Under the pieces are notes generated by a model. The model saw only the letters and a program-made list of their open reading frames with translations, ran no database searches and was not told where the DNA came from. Position numbers and translations under genes: made by a program. Below are positions 20,690 to 32,282 of a DNA stretch of 64,000 nucleotides, in pieces. Source of the stretch: Saccharina japonica (taxonomy: Eukaryota > Sar > Phaeophyceae > Laminariales > Laminariaceae); the NCBI GenBank assembly GCA_008828725.1, contig MEHQ01000550.1, positions 124,001-188,000 on the forward strand, written 5' to 3'. The first letter of the stretch is position 1, and each line of letters starts with the position of its first letter.

Positions 20690-22247
20690 CCGCCGACCAA
20701 CATACGCTAGACTTTCGGTTGGTCTCTCGCACAGCATTCACGTAATATTCTCAAGGTACGATATCATACGGGTTTTGTACGTACGGGAAACGTTAGTCAA
20801 ACAGATCAAAGCGTGATTGTAGTTAGCCTTGAGGCCCATTTTGTTCAGTTATTGCTGTGTGCGTGCGACGACCTGTAGGTGGAGCACGCATCGGTGAACC
20901 AGAGTCAGCGCTACAGGTCCAGGTTATGATATAGACTACACCAACAGTAGTCTTACAACTTCGACCGAAACGTGCAAATCGTCATTTCTCGCATCTCACC
21001 ACCCCCGGGATCCTCTTTCTCGGAAACCCCTCGCATTTCTTTCGGATATTGGAACAAGGCTCTCCACAGACAGGTGTGTTCGGTCGACGTTTTGTGATAC
21101 GCGAGTGAAAGACGGTCCAAAACCCTAACGGTAGAGATCCACTGTCAACCTGAAAACGTGTCGACCCCAGAAATGAAGATATCTCGCCCGTTCCATCTCG
21201 TCACCGCTCCCGTTTCCCAAACGGTCCGAATTATTTCCCTCGCTGGTCTGGGACAAGGTGAAGATTGTGTCGAGCGAAAAGGGCATACACCAGTTATCAG
21301 TACATACTTCTTGGGTTTATTGGTTAGGCCGGTACAGGTTCTATATGCAGGCATGCACGATGGTAGGAGTTATCACGTAGAACATCAGAGAAACATGCCT
21401 ATTATCTCTACGTATTCCCCCGATCGTTTTGCAATCATCTCGTACGCCGAGTACATTCAACAGCCTCCCTATTCGGTTGACGAGACAAATCGTCCAAATT
21501 TACATGACATTATGGCTCCAATATGAAACTGCAAGCCAAAAACAATAGTCTCTCTGTTTGGGACAAACAATATCCTCAGCATTCCATCATCTACCACCAG
21601 ACAAAACGTAAAACGACCTAATCCAATACGCAAAACTCCTACTCCAATATGTTGACTATCGTTCTTAGTTCCTAACCGAACTATTCCATCGCTACATCAC
21701 ACGTACGCCCGAAAGTATCGGGATGTCTGCTTCACGACAACTGAATGCCGGTATATGCCGTTCCGTTCCTATCGTTTCAACTGGCCCTCTCCAGATATTA
21801 CTGCCTATAAGACAGACTGGGTACCTGTCATCCCGTCTACCAGTACCCGGTAATCAGTCTTTAAATATCAACTGACATTCCACACGTTACTGCTGTATTC
21901 ACGACAGCCGTATTTGAAATATCAGCTGACACGTTTATATACGTTGCCGCCTTTAACACACACAATATACCTATCATTCCATATATACCCGCGTTACTAT
22001 TTTATAATCTCAACTGCAATTCTCAAGATGTTTCTGCCTTTACAACAAACTAGGTACCTGTTATTCCGCATGGTCCTTCACCCAAGACAACAAACTAAAT
22101 CAGTGGGCTTCCCAGTTCCAAACTCACAAAACGAATTTGTAACCCAAATAAGGCATACTGTTGCAGCGGCTGGCCGTTCTGGATTCGTAGCGGCCAGACG
22201 GCCGGCCAAGCTGTAACAATACGCCTATTCAGCCCAAAGTCAAGTCT
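20690..22247. other. Unannotated stretch
   Basis: One open frame of 122 codons (21158-21526, +) has ordinary composition but no recognisable domain and no clear splice context. Around 22165-22210 there is a short GC-rich inverted segment (GCGGCTGGCCG / CGGCCAGACGGCCGGCC). Nothing else was supported. Confidence 0.3.
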
Positions 22248-22291
22248 ATGCATCCAACACCTGAACTGTTATCCTCGTGCCCGGCACGCGC

Positions 22292-22492
22292 TTACGCTCC
22301 CGTGATTACTACTGTTGCCTCTGCCAAGGCTGCCTCATCTAATTGGGTATCATCTTCGGGAGCAACGTCTTCTTCGTCGGCACGCTCGCGCGAGCGCGGT
22401 GCTCCAGGCGTCCATGTAGAAGACTCAGCTAGTACGCTTTCTCCCTCATTCACGTGCTCTCGCCGTCTTGGGCTGGCGGCTTCTGCTGTATA
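22292..22492 (-). pseudogene. Coding-like acidic ORF broken at a C-run insertion
   Basis: On the minus strand the frame reads EAASPRRREHVNEGESVLAE, then DEEDVAPEDDTQLDEAALAE, to a stop near 22292. It begins at the C15 run (22493-22507) where a poly-C-linked element is inserted. On the far side (22607-22690) a similar Glu/Arg/Pro-rich minus frame is present. One ORF may have been split by the insertion. Function is unknown. Confidence 0.3.
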
Positions 22493-22507
22493 CCCCCCCC
22501 CCCCCCC

Positions 22508-22606
22508 TTGGTGAAAACCCAACGCGCGTCCGTCCCGGCATTGTAGGATGCGAGGTCTATGGCTATATGACTACGGCCGTGCACCCCCCCCCCCCCCCCC
22601 CCCCCC
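22508..22606 (+). mobile_element. Poly-C-linked short element, copy 6
   Basis: It starts TTGGTGAAAACCCAACGCG after 15 C and ends ACGGCCGTGCA followed by 23 C (22584-22606), then TTCCTCTC. The C-run plus TT is present on both sides, consistent with insertion into poly-C. Confidence 0.75.
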
Positions 22607-23291
22607 TTCCTCTCTCGCCTACTTGAGGCAACGGCTTCGCCGGTTCATGCATGATCGTCTGCTCATGCACACCCTCCGGTGCGTGCTCTCTCGCGCACGG
22701 GCAATGCTACAACCACCTGTATGTCTCGAGCAGTACCCTGCTGTCTCATGAGGCGATATCCCCCGTGTCACCCGGTCGGTGCTATGGCTGCCCCAGAGCC
22801 GTGGTGTGGTAGGGGTTGCACTTTTGAGCGCAAACGTCTCTCACTGACGGGGCTCCGCTGCCACTACAACTGAGGAGCTACCTTATACATTTGGTGGATG
22901 CGAGGTACATTTTACCGTATCTCTCGTTAGATACCTAGCCCATGGGATTGTGTATGGGGGCTAGCTTGCAGTTCTCCGCCTCAAAGTCGGTTGTCCAGTA
23001 AAGTCTAGAGCTTCCCAAGTGCGGAGCCTTATACTGGTAAGTTTTAGGTGTTACCCAAACTTTATCGCACGTCTCTACTCTCTCTAGTTGGGGGGCGGGG
23101 CAATGCCTCGTGGGCTCGCAACGACCTGCATAACTATCCTGCTCTGTTGCACGGGGCGGCGTCTCCTGCGCCATCCGTGCGGTGCTATGGTGGGTCCGCT
23201 TTCTAGTGGGGTGGCATCTCCTGCTCCACCTACTCAGTAAGTTCCGAAGAAGGAAGGCCACGGTAAGGGTCCTCACATCAGGAGCTCAACA

Positions 23292-23784
23292 TCACACCCG
23301 AAACATGGCTTCGAAACAGTTTGTTCGCGCAACCCGACTAACACTTCTATGCGCTAGCCCTAAAACAAATGTACTAGTAAAATTGCAAACAAAAAACGGT
23401 AGTTGCGCACTTGAAGAACTCAACCGGTTATAAAATATTGAGTCAACACTTGCAGTCCCTACCACGGAGTGAGTCAAGGCCTCTATCTTGGCTGCCAAGG
23501 ACGCCGCTTCGGCAGCCAAAACGGCCGGTGTGACTCTCTCAGAGCCTATTTCATCCGAGAGGGTCCGGACATAAGAATCGGTCCTCTCTTCTTCGAATAA
23601 ATCCAGCTGTTTGTTGATTCCCCCCTTAAATTCTTCTCGCATCCTTGCGAACTAGACTAACAATTATCGATAGCTCTGCCCTCGGGCTGATAAGTGTAAT
23701 GTGGGTTCCTGTGCGGTCCACCTCTTCCATGACGTCTTGGTTAACCTCTTCACCGGACGTCTCGACGTCCGCTGTTGTGCCCAT
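23292..23784 (-). pseudogene. Coding-like ORF pair with a frame break, coiled-coil-like
   Basis: A minus-strand frame from ATG at 23784 reads MGTTADVETSGEEVNQDVME, then RAELSIIVSLVRKDARR, to a stop at 23626. An overlapping frame from 23642 continues in the same style (EEFKGGINKQLDLFEEERTD, then LAAEAASLAAKIEALTHS). One insertion or deletion near 23635 would join them, so this is either an intron boundary I cannot place or a frameshifted gene. The second part is Glu/Ala-rich and probably helical. A donor-like GTGGTAGGG follows THSV. Family not recognised. Confidence 0.4.
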
Positions 23785-24439
23785 AAATACTTTTCATCCC
23801 GCAGCTGTCCAATACGTGGTGCCTGAAACCCATGACGACCTCGTCAAAATTTCCGGCGGCCCCCAACCAAACAGCCAATGAAGCACCCGGATAACACGCT
23901 AGCGTGTTAAGTACTCCGCTAATGGCCGCCGGGATAGGTCTATATGGAGGAACGGATGGTGGCAGGACCCAACAGGTCAAAGTGTTTTAATGATGAATAG
24001 TGGTAGAGTACAGCCACCTCCGGCAGCAACTACCGAATTATATTCTGGATGGACATGACTACGACGTATGCCTCTGCGTATTCCCCAGGTCGTTACACAA
24101 CCCTCTCGTACGCCAAGCAAAATCAAGAAAGAGCAAGCCTTTACGTATCGAAGCACGACCGCCACCAGCAGCGAAGTTTCATGCAATACGATCTAAGGGG
24201 TGTAGTAATTGAACACACATACAGTGTGAATACTGAGCACAACACGGGCTTTGACGGATTACCACTACGCACACCGACTTTGACAGGTGTGGCTAGACAA
24301 GGGGTGAGCTGAGTTGCAAAGGGTTTTCGAGCCAAAATACAGCACCTTGCGCGTCCTACCCCGCCCTCTAAGGCTGAGATTCATAGCTTAATGCACAACG
24401 GCGTTGTGAACTAAGAGTCAATTCACCTATCTATTGAAG

Positions 24440-24651
24440 TCACGGTGAAGTAAGAGCCTGGTTGGCAGGCCACGCGAAAAAACAGCATGGTGAAAACTGC
24501 GGGGAGCACCAAGAAAAGAGCCGAGGCGTCGACATCGATGTCAGCGAGGTGCATGAGTACGATCGGGAATGGGGAGGGCGATACACAAATCGTTAGAATG
24601 AATACAACGGCGTGGACCCGAACTGTGATGTCACGTTGGGTATCTAGGAGG
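24440..24651 (-). CDS. Candidate exon with two hydrophobic segments
   Basis: After an acceptor (CCCACCTCCTAG|) the minus frame encodes VHAVVFILTICVSPSPFPIV and, 14 residues later, ALFLVLPAVFTMLFFRVA, two likely membrane segments. It lies downstream of the minus-strand exons at 25-26.5 kb and could be part of the same gene, which would then encode a membrane protein. The donor is not clear. Confidence 0.35.
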
Positions 24652-25031
24652 TGGGGTGTACTTGGTGAACGATCACAATACTGGGCGGGTACTCCTCCCA
24701 TCGCGCATTGCGTGAGAAAAGCCTGCAATTCACGCCGGCTATCCCCAGGGTTTTGGGGTGTAGCTAAGGCCCTCAGGGCGTGTTTACCGACGTTTTCCTC
24801 ACCCCCTCTGACATTTTGACGTTATGTTAGCTGTTAAAAAAAACAATGGTACTCGTGAGCGCAACAGACTCCGCGGGAACTATGCCACTACCGACCACGG
24901 CACCCTAACCCTAACCTTAATCAGCGAAACATGTCCGGGTAGGCCGCGATCATAAATGCATGATCACAAATACCCGAATGAATAATCTTCAAGATACCTG
25001 GTATAGTACAGTAGATACAACTTTCACTTAC

Positions 25032-25170
25032 AGAGCATCCCACGATATAGGAGTTTGCCGCGCAGGGACGTGACTGGATCGTCGAACTCGATGCCGCCGC
25101 TAAAACACGACAAATCTTGCGGTTTCTCGTACTGCAACGGTAAGTCTTGCTCCAGAACCCGGGTCAAAAG
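25032..25170 (-). CDS. Candidate exon, minus-strand unknown gene
   Basis: It is bounded by a good acceptor (TCGTGCGATTGCTGCAG|) and a consensus donor (ATGCTCT|GTAAGT). It encodes LLTRVLEQDLPLQYEKPQDL, then GGIEFDDPVTSLRGKLLYRG. Codon use and composition are clearly protein-like and GC-richer than the flanks. Family not recognised. Confidence 0.5.
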
Positions 25171-25411
25171 CTGCAGCAATCGCACGACGAGAGTAATTTG
25201 TTTAGTCTCATGCATGGTCATGTTCTGCGTAAGCTAAAGGAGCGCGGTCGACTGAGTCGTATGCCACATGCTAGACTCGAGCACACCTTCGGATCCCGCT
25301 GCATGTCAATTCAATCGGCAGCATTCGCTGCCTGAAAAATACCGATTCGGTGGCCTAATTGACTGTGCACCGCCCCGCATGTACCGACCAGAATGCATAC
25401 ATGTATCAAAC

Positions 25412-25535
25412 CTTGCCTGCATGCGTTCTTCGAACTCTCCTTCATCACAGTATTCGGTCAAAGTGAGTTGGAGATGCCGAGTACCCTTGAACCGTGTGAC
25501 TCCTATCACGCTCTGGTGTCCAGTCCTTTTCTCTC
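25412..25535 (-). CDS. Candidate exon, minus-strand unknown gene
   Basis: From GCTCGGGAACGCAG| to GCAAG|GTTTGA the frame reads EKRTGHQSVIGVTRFKGTRH, then LQLTLTEYCDEGEFEERMQA. It starts with two bases that complete the codon left by the exon at 26361-26453 (G|GA) and ends in phase 2. A small further exon (about 25281-25325, QRMLPIELTCSGIR) after TATTTTTCAG| would continue it in phase. Confidence 0.5.
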
Positions 25536-26360
25536 CTGCGTTCCCGAGCAGACGAAGCAATGGCGCGAGTATCAGTCGTTCGTTTTTGAAGTGCCGTCAG
25601 TTAACCCATTATTACTATTAACCTTTGAACACTTCCTACTCGTAGGGAAAACGGGACGGCATAGAATGGCCATTACCGCCTAAGCCGCTGCTTGGTGGGT
25701 GCGTGATCTATTTATTAACCGAATGCCAACAATGCAAGGGGTTGTACGACACAGGCGCAGCCTGACACTTTGACACTTTGAATACGACGCGTGCTACGAT
25801 AGAGGTAGAGTTCTTTCGCTGAAACGTTTTCTGCATGAGGGGGCTCCTTGAGCCAAAATAGTCGGAATTTGAATGTTGTGTTCGCAATTTGTTTCATTTT
25901 ACTGTATAGTTAAGAGGCCATGGAATTGTTCATCGGGTAGAATATTTGGTTGGCTCCAAAATCCGTTTTTGGGTGACGCATAGAGCTTCTCAAGTGAGGA
26001 ACTTGAGAAAAAACAGGGTGCACCTCTACCGTAGCATGCGTCATACGCGTGCTGATGTTCGTTCACAAGCGTTGATAATAAGCACTCTTACTATTGTGGT
26101 CGCTATCTCTACAGTAGATCCCAACAGGGTCAACATGGCAATATGGGCACAAAAACCTCTATCTTCGTTTTTCCCGACAATCAATCAGCCCACAGAATGA
26201 TAAACGCACAAGGCAAGAAAGGTTCAGGCCCGGACGCATCCCGCAACTCTCGTACACCGTATTAGGAAACACGAGCGTGGTTCCCTGTCTGTGCGATATG
26301 CCAGTATGTCATATTTTTCAGAAGCTATGAACCGCCCTGGTTCTTTCCTGCAAGACTCAC

Positions 26361-26453
26361 CAACTTGAAGCGTTTTGGACGACAGACCAAGGCCCCGCGC
26401 ATGCCGTCTCGGCTTCAAATAGTAGCGCGCGAAGAGGCAAGCAGCGAGAGCAT
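26361..26453 (-). CDS. Candidate exon, minus-strand unknown gene
   Basis: It runs from AATTGCTCAAG| to CAAGTTG|GTGAGT, 93 nt, encoding ALAACLFARYYLKPRRHARG, then LGLSSKTLQV. Its donor is close to consensus and its phase joins the exon at 25535. Upstream on the same strand, coding-like pieces occur near 27010-27080 (GFTLLEYMSGTVLARLIVS) and 27200-27262, but without reliable splice sites. Confidence 0.45.
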
Positions 26454-27827
26454 CTTGAGCAATTGAATGGGGGGTTCGCTCAAACAGGGAATGCGGCAAA
26501 ACCAACCCAGATCATTGTACCGCACGTCACACAAGAGTTACAGGCGACATACATGAGGTTATCCCCTTTAGGACGCACTCCTGTTCCGGGGACAACGTAT
26601 TAAAACAAACACTGATATTTTGTTTCTGTAAACTGCAGTTCATCTTTTTAATAGAGTCTATCGGCACGTATAATAGGTCTATCGGAAATCGGTATTACCT
26701 GAAAACACAGACCAAGCAGGTGTGCAGTATTTAACGTTTTACAAGTACAAATATTTACGTACCTAAAAAACACAGACGAAACAGGTATGATGTGTACTAT
26801 TGCACATTTTTTAGTACTTTATACGACATTTGAAACGGCTGTCGAGTGCCTAGGAGACGTGTGCGCCAAAATCTGTAACGTTTCGCGTTTCTCGATCGTC
26901 CTTCAAGACCCCACTTGCAATCAAACAAGCTCAAAACACGACCCGCACGAGAACAAAACAGGGCGCATCGACTCCGAACATTGTCGTACTGCATCTCGTA
27001 TACATTTTCCCAGGTAGCTGACACGATGAGTCTAGCTAGAACAGTGCCTGACATGTATTCCAATAAGGTGAAGCCTACATAATCTATGCGCATTTTCGTG
27101 GTCACAGGTTGGACTGCTATTGCGCCGTTTTCGGGCTGGACAACACCAGGAAACGTTTAAGGATTCAACAGCACAAGGAGCACACCTGCCGTGTAAAGCG
27201 ATGAAGTCGCAAAACTGGACTCTGACACGCAGTTTCGGCCACGCTTTCCTTTCAACCGGCAAGTCTCGGCGCTACAATATTTTGCGAGATGTACACCTTC
27301 GGCTCTCGTCCCCAAACAATGCAAGCGTATACACCACATACTGCTTGCTGCATTCCGGTATGTTACCTCAGGAAAATATGCACACCCGCAACTTCACTTT
27401 CATTGTACTGGGGTTTCATTTTCTTTCGTCTCAAGATATATTGTTACCCACCCGCAACTCCAGTGTTTCTCTTGTGTTACAGTTACCGTATAATACCGTA
27501 TAATACCTCCCTGCTGTTTTCCGCAAAACCGCAAAGCCCAGTGTTCGTGTTTCGCATTCGCTTTTTTTCATCTGTCAACGCACGTTTTTCTACTCACTAC
27601 ATCCATAATAGCAACACACCGAATAATTGTACCATTTCCAATGCGCAATGCTTGGTGTCATTTCGACCTAAACGCCTTCCAAGGCCCACTGCGTATCAAA
27701 TTATCATTATTAGTATAGATCCTTTATCTTTGGGTTAGGGATGGAATCAATGAGCGGGCGGCGTCAGCCGCGGAAATGTTGTACTACTTGTAGTGTAAAC
27801 TGATACCAGGTATATACTACTGCTCAG

Positions 27828-29140
27828 GTACTCAGACGCGTTGGCATACCAACCAAGATGCTTACAATAATCCGCCAGTTCCTCGACGGCATGCGTGCTG
27901 GCGTGCGCACAGATGATGGTGAGCACTCAGAATGGTTTGATGTCACGTAGGGGTTGCGACAAGACTGCGTGCTGTCGCCTTGTCGTTCAACGTGTTCTTC
28001 GCTGCTGTGATATAGGTTGTTCTCGTACGCTTCAGCGAAGACGAAGACGTAAGGAGGGATCTGGTCCACCTCGAGGAATATGTAGTGGTCGGAAGAGAGG
28101 TGCCATTGATATGCGTCCGAAGGGCAGTGTGGGGTGTGCTGTACGCCGACGACGCAGGAATTGTCTCGAAGTCCACGGAGGGACTCGCTGAAATGATGAC
28201 AGTCATCGTGACTGTCTGCGAAGCTGCAGGCCTCACGGTCTGAGAAAATAAGAAGGGCACGATGATTCTGGGAACACGGGACCAGGCATCCCCTTCTCCG
28301 CCGCTCGTTATCGAAGCAGCTGGTCAGAGGCATAGACAGACGAGCCAGTCCTTATACCTCGGCGGCATTATCTACGAAGACGCTGACCTCTCGCTCGAAA
28401 TCGAACGGCGGATCCGTCTCATGCGGGTATGCTTCAAACGGTTCGGACCCGAGTTGTACGACATGAAGACAGCCCCGCTTAGTCTGAGAGTCCCCATGTT
28501 GAAGGCCGAGGTGATTGAGACCCTGTTGTACGGATGTGTGACGTGGACTCTCAGTGCACAAAACTTCGCCAGGTTCTGATCGGTGCACCACCAAGTCCTC
28601 TTGCGTGTCATTGGCTTCCAGCGTCGACATCGTGGCGACTACACGACCCTCTCGTACGCGAAGGCTGTCAAGCAGACACGATGCGAGAGCATCGAAACGA
28701 CTACCCTTAAACGGCGGCTGTTATTTGCGGGGGCCGTGGCACGGCAATACAAGGGGCGACTACTCAGTCGGGTGATGTTCGGGACAATGGGGAGGGCCGG
28801 AGACCCGGCGGACAGCTAACGACTTGACATAAATGCCTTGTTGAAGACCTCAAGGTGAGTGGAGCCACCGAGGTGTCCACGGCACGTTCCCCGTTGGTGT
28901 TTGGAGTAGAGACCGCAGTGTGGACAGTTGCAGCAAATATGGCGGGCAAGTGATACGGGGGGGGTCTTTGAAGCAGGTGAACGGTTCATGGTCAGATGGC
29001 TCAAGGATGAGGCAGCCCTGAGTAGGCACCGCCACGCATCCGTTGTGGGTGATGTACAAGGGAATGCGAAGGGGGGGGCAACAGTCGTAAGGAAATCGCG
29101 GTTGACCAGAGCAGAAAGGATACAGTCGACAGGGTAGCAA
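27828..29140 (+). pseudogene. Degenerate non-LTR retrotransposon, reverse transcriptase to C-terminus
   Basis: Translation gives the ordered parts of a LINE-type reverse transcriptase. These are [20 protein letters not shown] (from 27828), GLRQDCVLSP (27951), the catalytic LYADDAGIVSKS (28139), then LGGIIYEDADLSLEIERRIR, ETLLYGCVTWTL and HHQVLLRVIGF. A C-terminal part ends WLKDEAALSRHRHASVVGD. It is dead: a stop at 27948, a frame change near 27980, stops at 28013, 28241 and 28577, and another frame change at a G-run near 28965. The YADD residues remain intact. The 5' end and ORF1 are missing. Confidence 0.85.
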
Positions 29141-29616
29141 GATACCAGCCCGACTAGTAGGTAGAACCCATCTAGACCACCCGTACCGCGCATCTCTGTG
29201 GCTGCTTCGAACGCGGCCCTGTTGTGTTTTAGGTTTCGTTATCCTTTTTTTTTTCGCCTCCCGTTCTTATCCCTGTGGTATGGAAGAAGTACTATTCATA
29301 TTAAAATACCTGGCTTGGTGGGTGGCGAGCCCGGTATTTGTCCTTGGTGGTTTTTTCTGATTTGCTTTCGTTTTCTTTGCTTGGTGTATTGCCTGTCGCA
29401 GCTTCTCAAGGGGGGCACGACAGCGATGCTACAACCCTTCGCATTGTTTTATTTTATGTTATTTTATTTAAGTTTGTCGTGGCCGCTTTTTGCCTTTGTT
29501 TTCTGTCCTTCCGTATTTTCTTAGGTTTTCCTTCGATTGTTTACCTTCGTACCTTGTCGTACGTATTCATTTTAGTTTTTGGATATTTCCTCCTTTCTTT
29601 CCTTGTCTTTCGAGTT

Positions 29617-29757
29617 TGGCACGAAGATGAAGCGGAGTTGAGTACGAAGCGCCACACATCCGTTGTATGGGTGGCGCCCAAGGGAATGGAGACGGGGGGG
29701 GCAACGGTTCGTAGGGAACCGCGGCCGACGAAAGCAGGAAGGAGACGGCAGCCAGGG
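29617..29757 (+). pseudogene. 3' fragment of a second copy of the same retrotransposon
   Basis: The frame reads WHEDEAELSTKRHTSVVWV, then KGMETGGATVRREPRPTKAG. It parallels the C-terminus of the copy ending at 29140. The 3' untranslated parts are also related: 29136-29255 and 29937-30105 share GTAGCAAG.TACCAG.CCGACT and a pyrimidine-rich tail. Confidence 0.7.
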
Positions 29758-30119
29758 TACACTTCCGGCCCTCTCATAAGAAAGTGCCCCACAAGAAACT
29801 GAGCCTAAACATTACGGGGGAAATAAGAAAGTCGACAGCTATTATACTGAAGTTAGTGTGGGGCACACCCCTTTCTCGAAAAAGAAAGTCAGCCTACGCC
29901 CGATTTCTGGTTTGTTACGAGCGGGCCAGTACTACTGTAGCAAGGTACCAGACCGACTGTTGGTAGAAACTGTTCGTACTACCGGTACAAAAACTGCCTC
30001 GGCTGCCAGGAGGGTGCTTTTGTTGTGCTTCGGTTGCCTCCCATTTCCTTTCGTTCTCAGTCTTCCTCTGTTTACGTTCTTTTCTTTCTTTCTTTTTTTT
30101 AATATTGTCTGTCACATCT

Positions 30120-30275
30120 CTGGGGGAAGCACGCCACTTTCTTTCTTTGCCTTTAGTTATCGTTTTTGTTTGTTGGTTTGTTTGTATTAATAGTTTTTTT
30201 TTCTAATATTACTTTTTTTCTTTTTCGCTTTTCGCTTTTCGCTTTTCGCTTTTTTTCCCCCCCCCTTTCTCGCAT
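30120..30275 (+). repeat. T-rich tract with (CGCTTTT)n
   Basis: A pyrimidine-rich stretch includes four to five CGCTTTT units (30228-30252) followed by a C-run. It may be a retrotransposon 3' tail but is not assigned. Confidence 0.5.
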
Positions 30276-31943
30276 CTGGATAGCTAGCAGAGTAGGTCGT
30301 GCCTGTCGTATACTGCTGTACGAGTATGCGTATATGACATTGCATTGTCTCCTCTGCTTATTGCATTGCAACGTAGTATCTCTGTGTCATAGTTTTGTGA
30401 CCACATAACTGGTATCTCTCTAGGATGAAGAATCGGCACGGACATTGGGTGTGCTGGATGTCGACGGGTAGAAAGGAAACAAAGTGCGAAGATAATACTC
30501 GTAAACATATCACATATACGATGCCACTGTTGTATTCGTGCTCCTTTGGAGGACTGCGAGCTCCAAAAACGCCCCCTCTCTCGTCACAGTCTAGTGCATA
30601 CGACCTGGTACCTGGTAAGTTCAGTACACCTAACAAGAAACAGGCTAATACGAAATCTAGGCTGATTTTTAAAGGAAAATAAGAAAATCAGGAGTTACCC
30701 TCTCTCAAATAAGAAATCCAGCCTGGACCATATTTCCTGTTCCTTATTAGGTGCCCTGTACTGTCGTAGCGTATGTGTGCAAGCGCAGCAGCAACAGCTA
30801 TGATACCAGGTGTATAATAACAGCAAGCACGCGCAGGCTCCTTATTGCACTTCCCAGTCGGTATCAGACGGTCAATCGTGACACAGCCAGCAGCAGCTGT
30901 CCCCTCCCTACGCATGACACGGGCATGCGGTTTGGACCCGTTTCAAAGGCCTGTTACGTACCGGTATGTATTATACGCACATCAGTACTGCTGTTGCTGC
31001 AAACCCTACCACACATCCTGCTGTACCTGTACTCGTTCCACAGTAGCAGTGATAAAAGCGCACGACGCCAGATGATCGGATAGCTCTGGTAATCAATAGC
31101 AAACACTACTCATGCCAGAGTCAAACTGATGGCCAGTTCCGTACATAATGAGAGAAACAAAACAACAAAAAACGTGTTTTACGTACGTACATTGTTTTAT
31201 TACGTACATTGCAAGGAGTATGTACGTGTTCCTTCCAACGCGGCTGACAAACGGACTGGCTGGTACATCGGATACATACTCAAATCAAGACACCAGCAGT
31301 TCAGTTTCAGAAACACCACAAACGACACGCGAACATCATCCTCCATGACACCCGCCATAAGCTGGGCCCCAATCACAAAACCCGTCATAGTTGCTGCAAA
31401 CCTACCACCCCTCCCTGCTGTACTCGTACAAGTATGTACGTAGTCTCTTTACAACAGTTAGTGTACTGTACCTTCACAAAAGGCCCCGATATGTAAGCCT
31501 GACAATGGCCAGTTTCAAGGAGTTGCAGTATCACCACAGCGAAGATGCTTGCAGCCCAGCTAGTCCGCATATTCCTCCTCCTGTGCTTATCGTGCTTATT
31601 ATCCTGTGTCCTCTGTGGGCGGGAACCGTGTGGAGCTGTGATCACAAGCAAAACCCTGCCTCTGTTCACTGTTCACTCTATCTACCAGGAAAACCAGGAA
31701 AATAGGTTGCAGATGCGAGCGCACCTGGAGAACTACAAGAAGAAGGCTTTTTTGCTTTTTTGTATCAGCGGGAATTTTTCAAGATCATCCCCTGCTTTCC
31801 AGCGACCGAATCTTCAATTGGTCTTCTTCCTCCTTGATGGTCGTGTATCGTATGCGATGTGCGCAGGAGAAAGAAGATGCATGATACCTTCTAAGGCTGC
31901 CCTTTTTTTTTATACTTCATCTCAGGTGTTGCACTGTTGTTAC

Positions 31944-32085
31944 TGTTGTTGCGCGGGCGCAACATTTGGGTCAAAATAACCGTTTTGCGCAACAAACAGT
32001 CGCCGCGAGGCTGGTTGCGCGCAGCGCAACACGCGATTTTGGGCGCGCAACATTTTTCGCCGTAGGCTTAATTTTTTGTTGCGCT
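31944..32085. repeat. Cluster of GTTGCGC/GCGCAAC inverted motifs
   Basis: Within 140 bp the words GTTGCGC or GCGCAAC occur at least seven times, in both orientations. They include the small hairpins GTTGCGCGGGCGCAAC and GTTGCGCGCAGCGCAAC. Confidence 0.7.
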
Positions 32086-32282
32086 TTTATTTCTCGCCGG
32101 AGGCGAGACTCCCCTCCCATTTTGAATTTATTTGTTCTTGTTTTTGTAGCACACGTGTTCTGTGAGCCCCTATCGGGCTACAAAATTAATACCTGGTATA
32201 TATATATACAGTATGTATACATACAAGGGCTCTGCATGGGTGCCGGCATTCGCCCGCACACACATACATACATACATACATG

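Noticed and set aside
24049-24312. Possible extra LINE fragment (YTTLSYAK as in the copy at 28645), also echoed near 21410-21460
   Set aside because: The match is limited to about 25 bp, and the surrounding residues do not follow the reverse transcriptase pattern.
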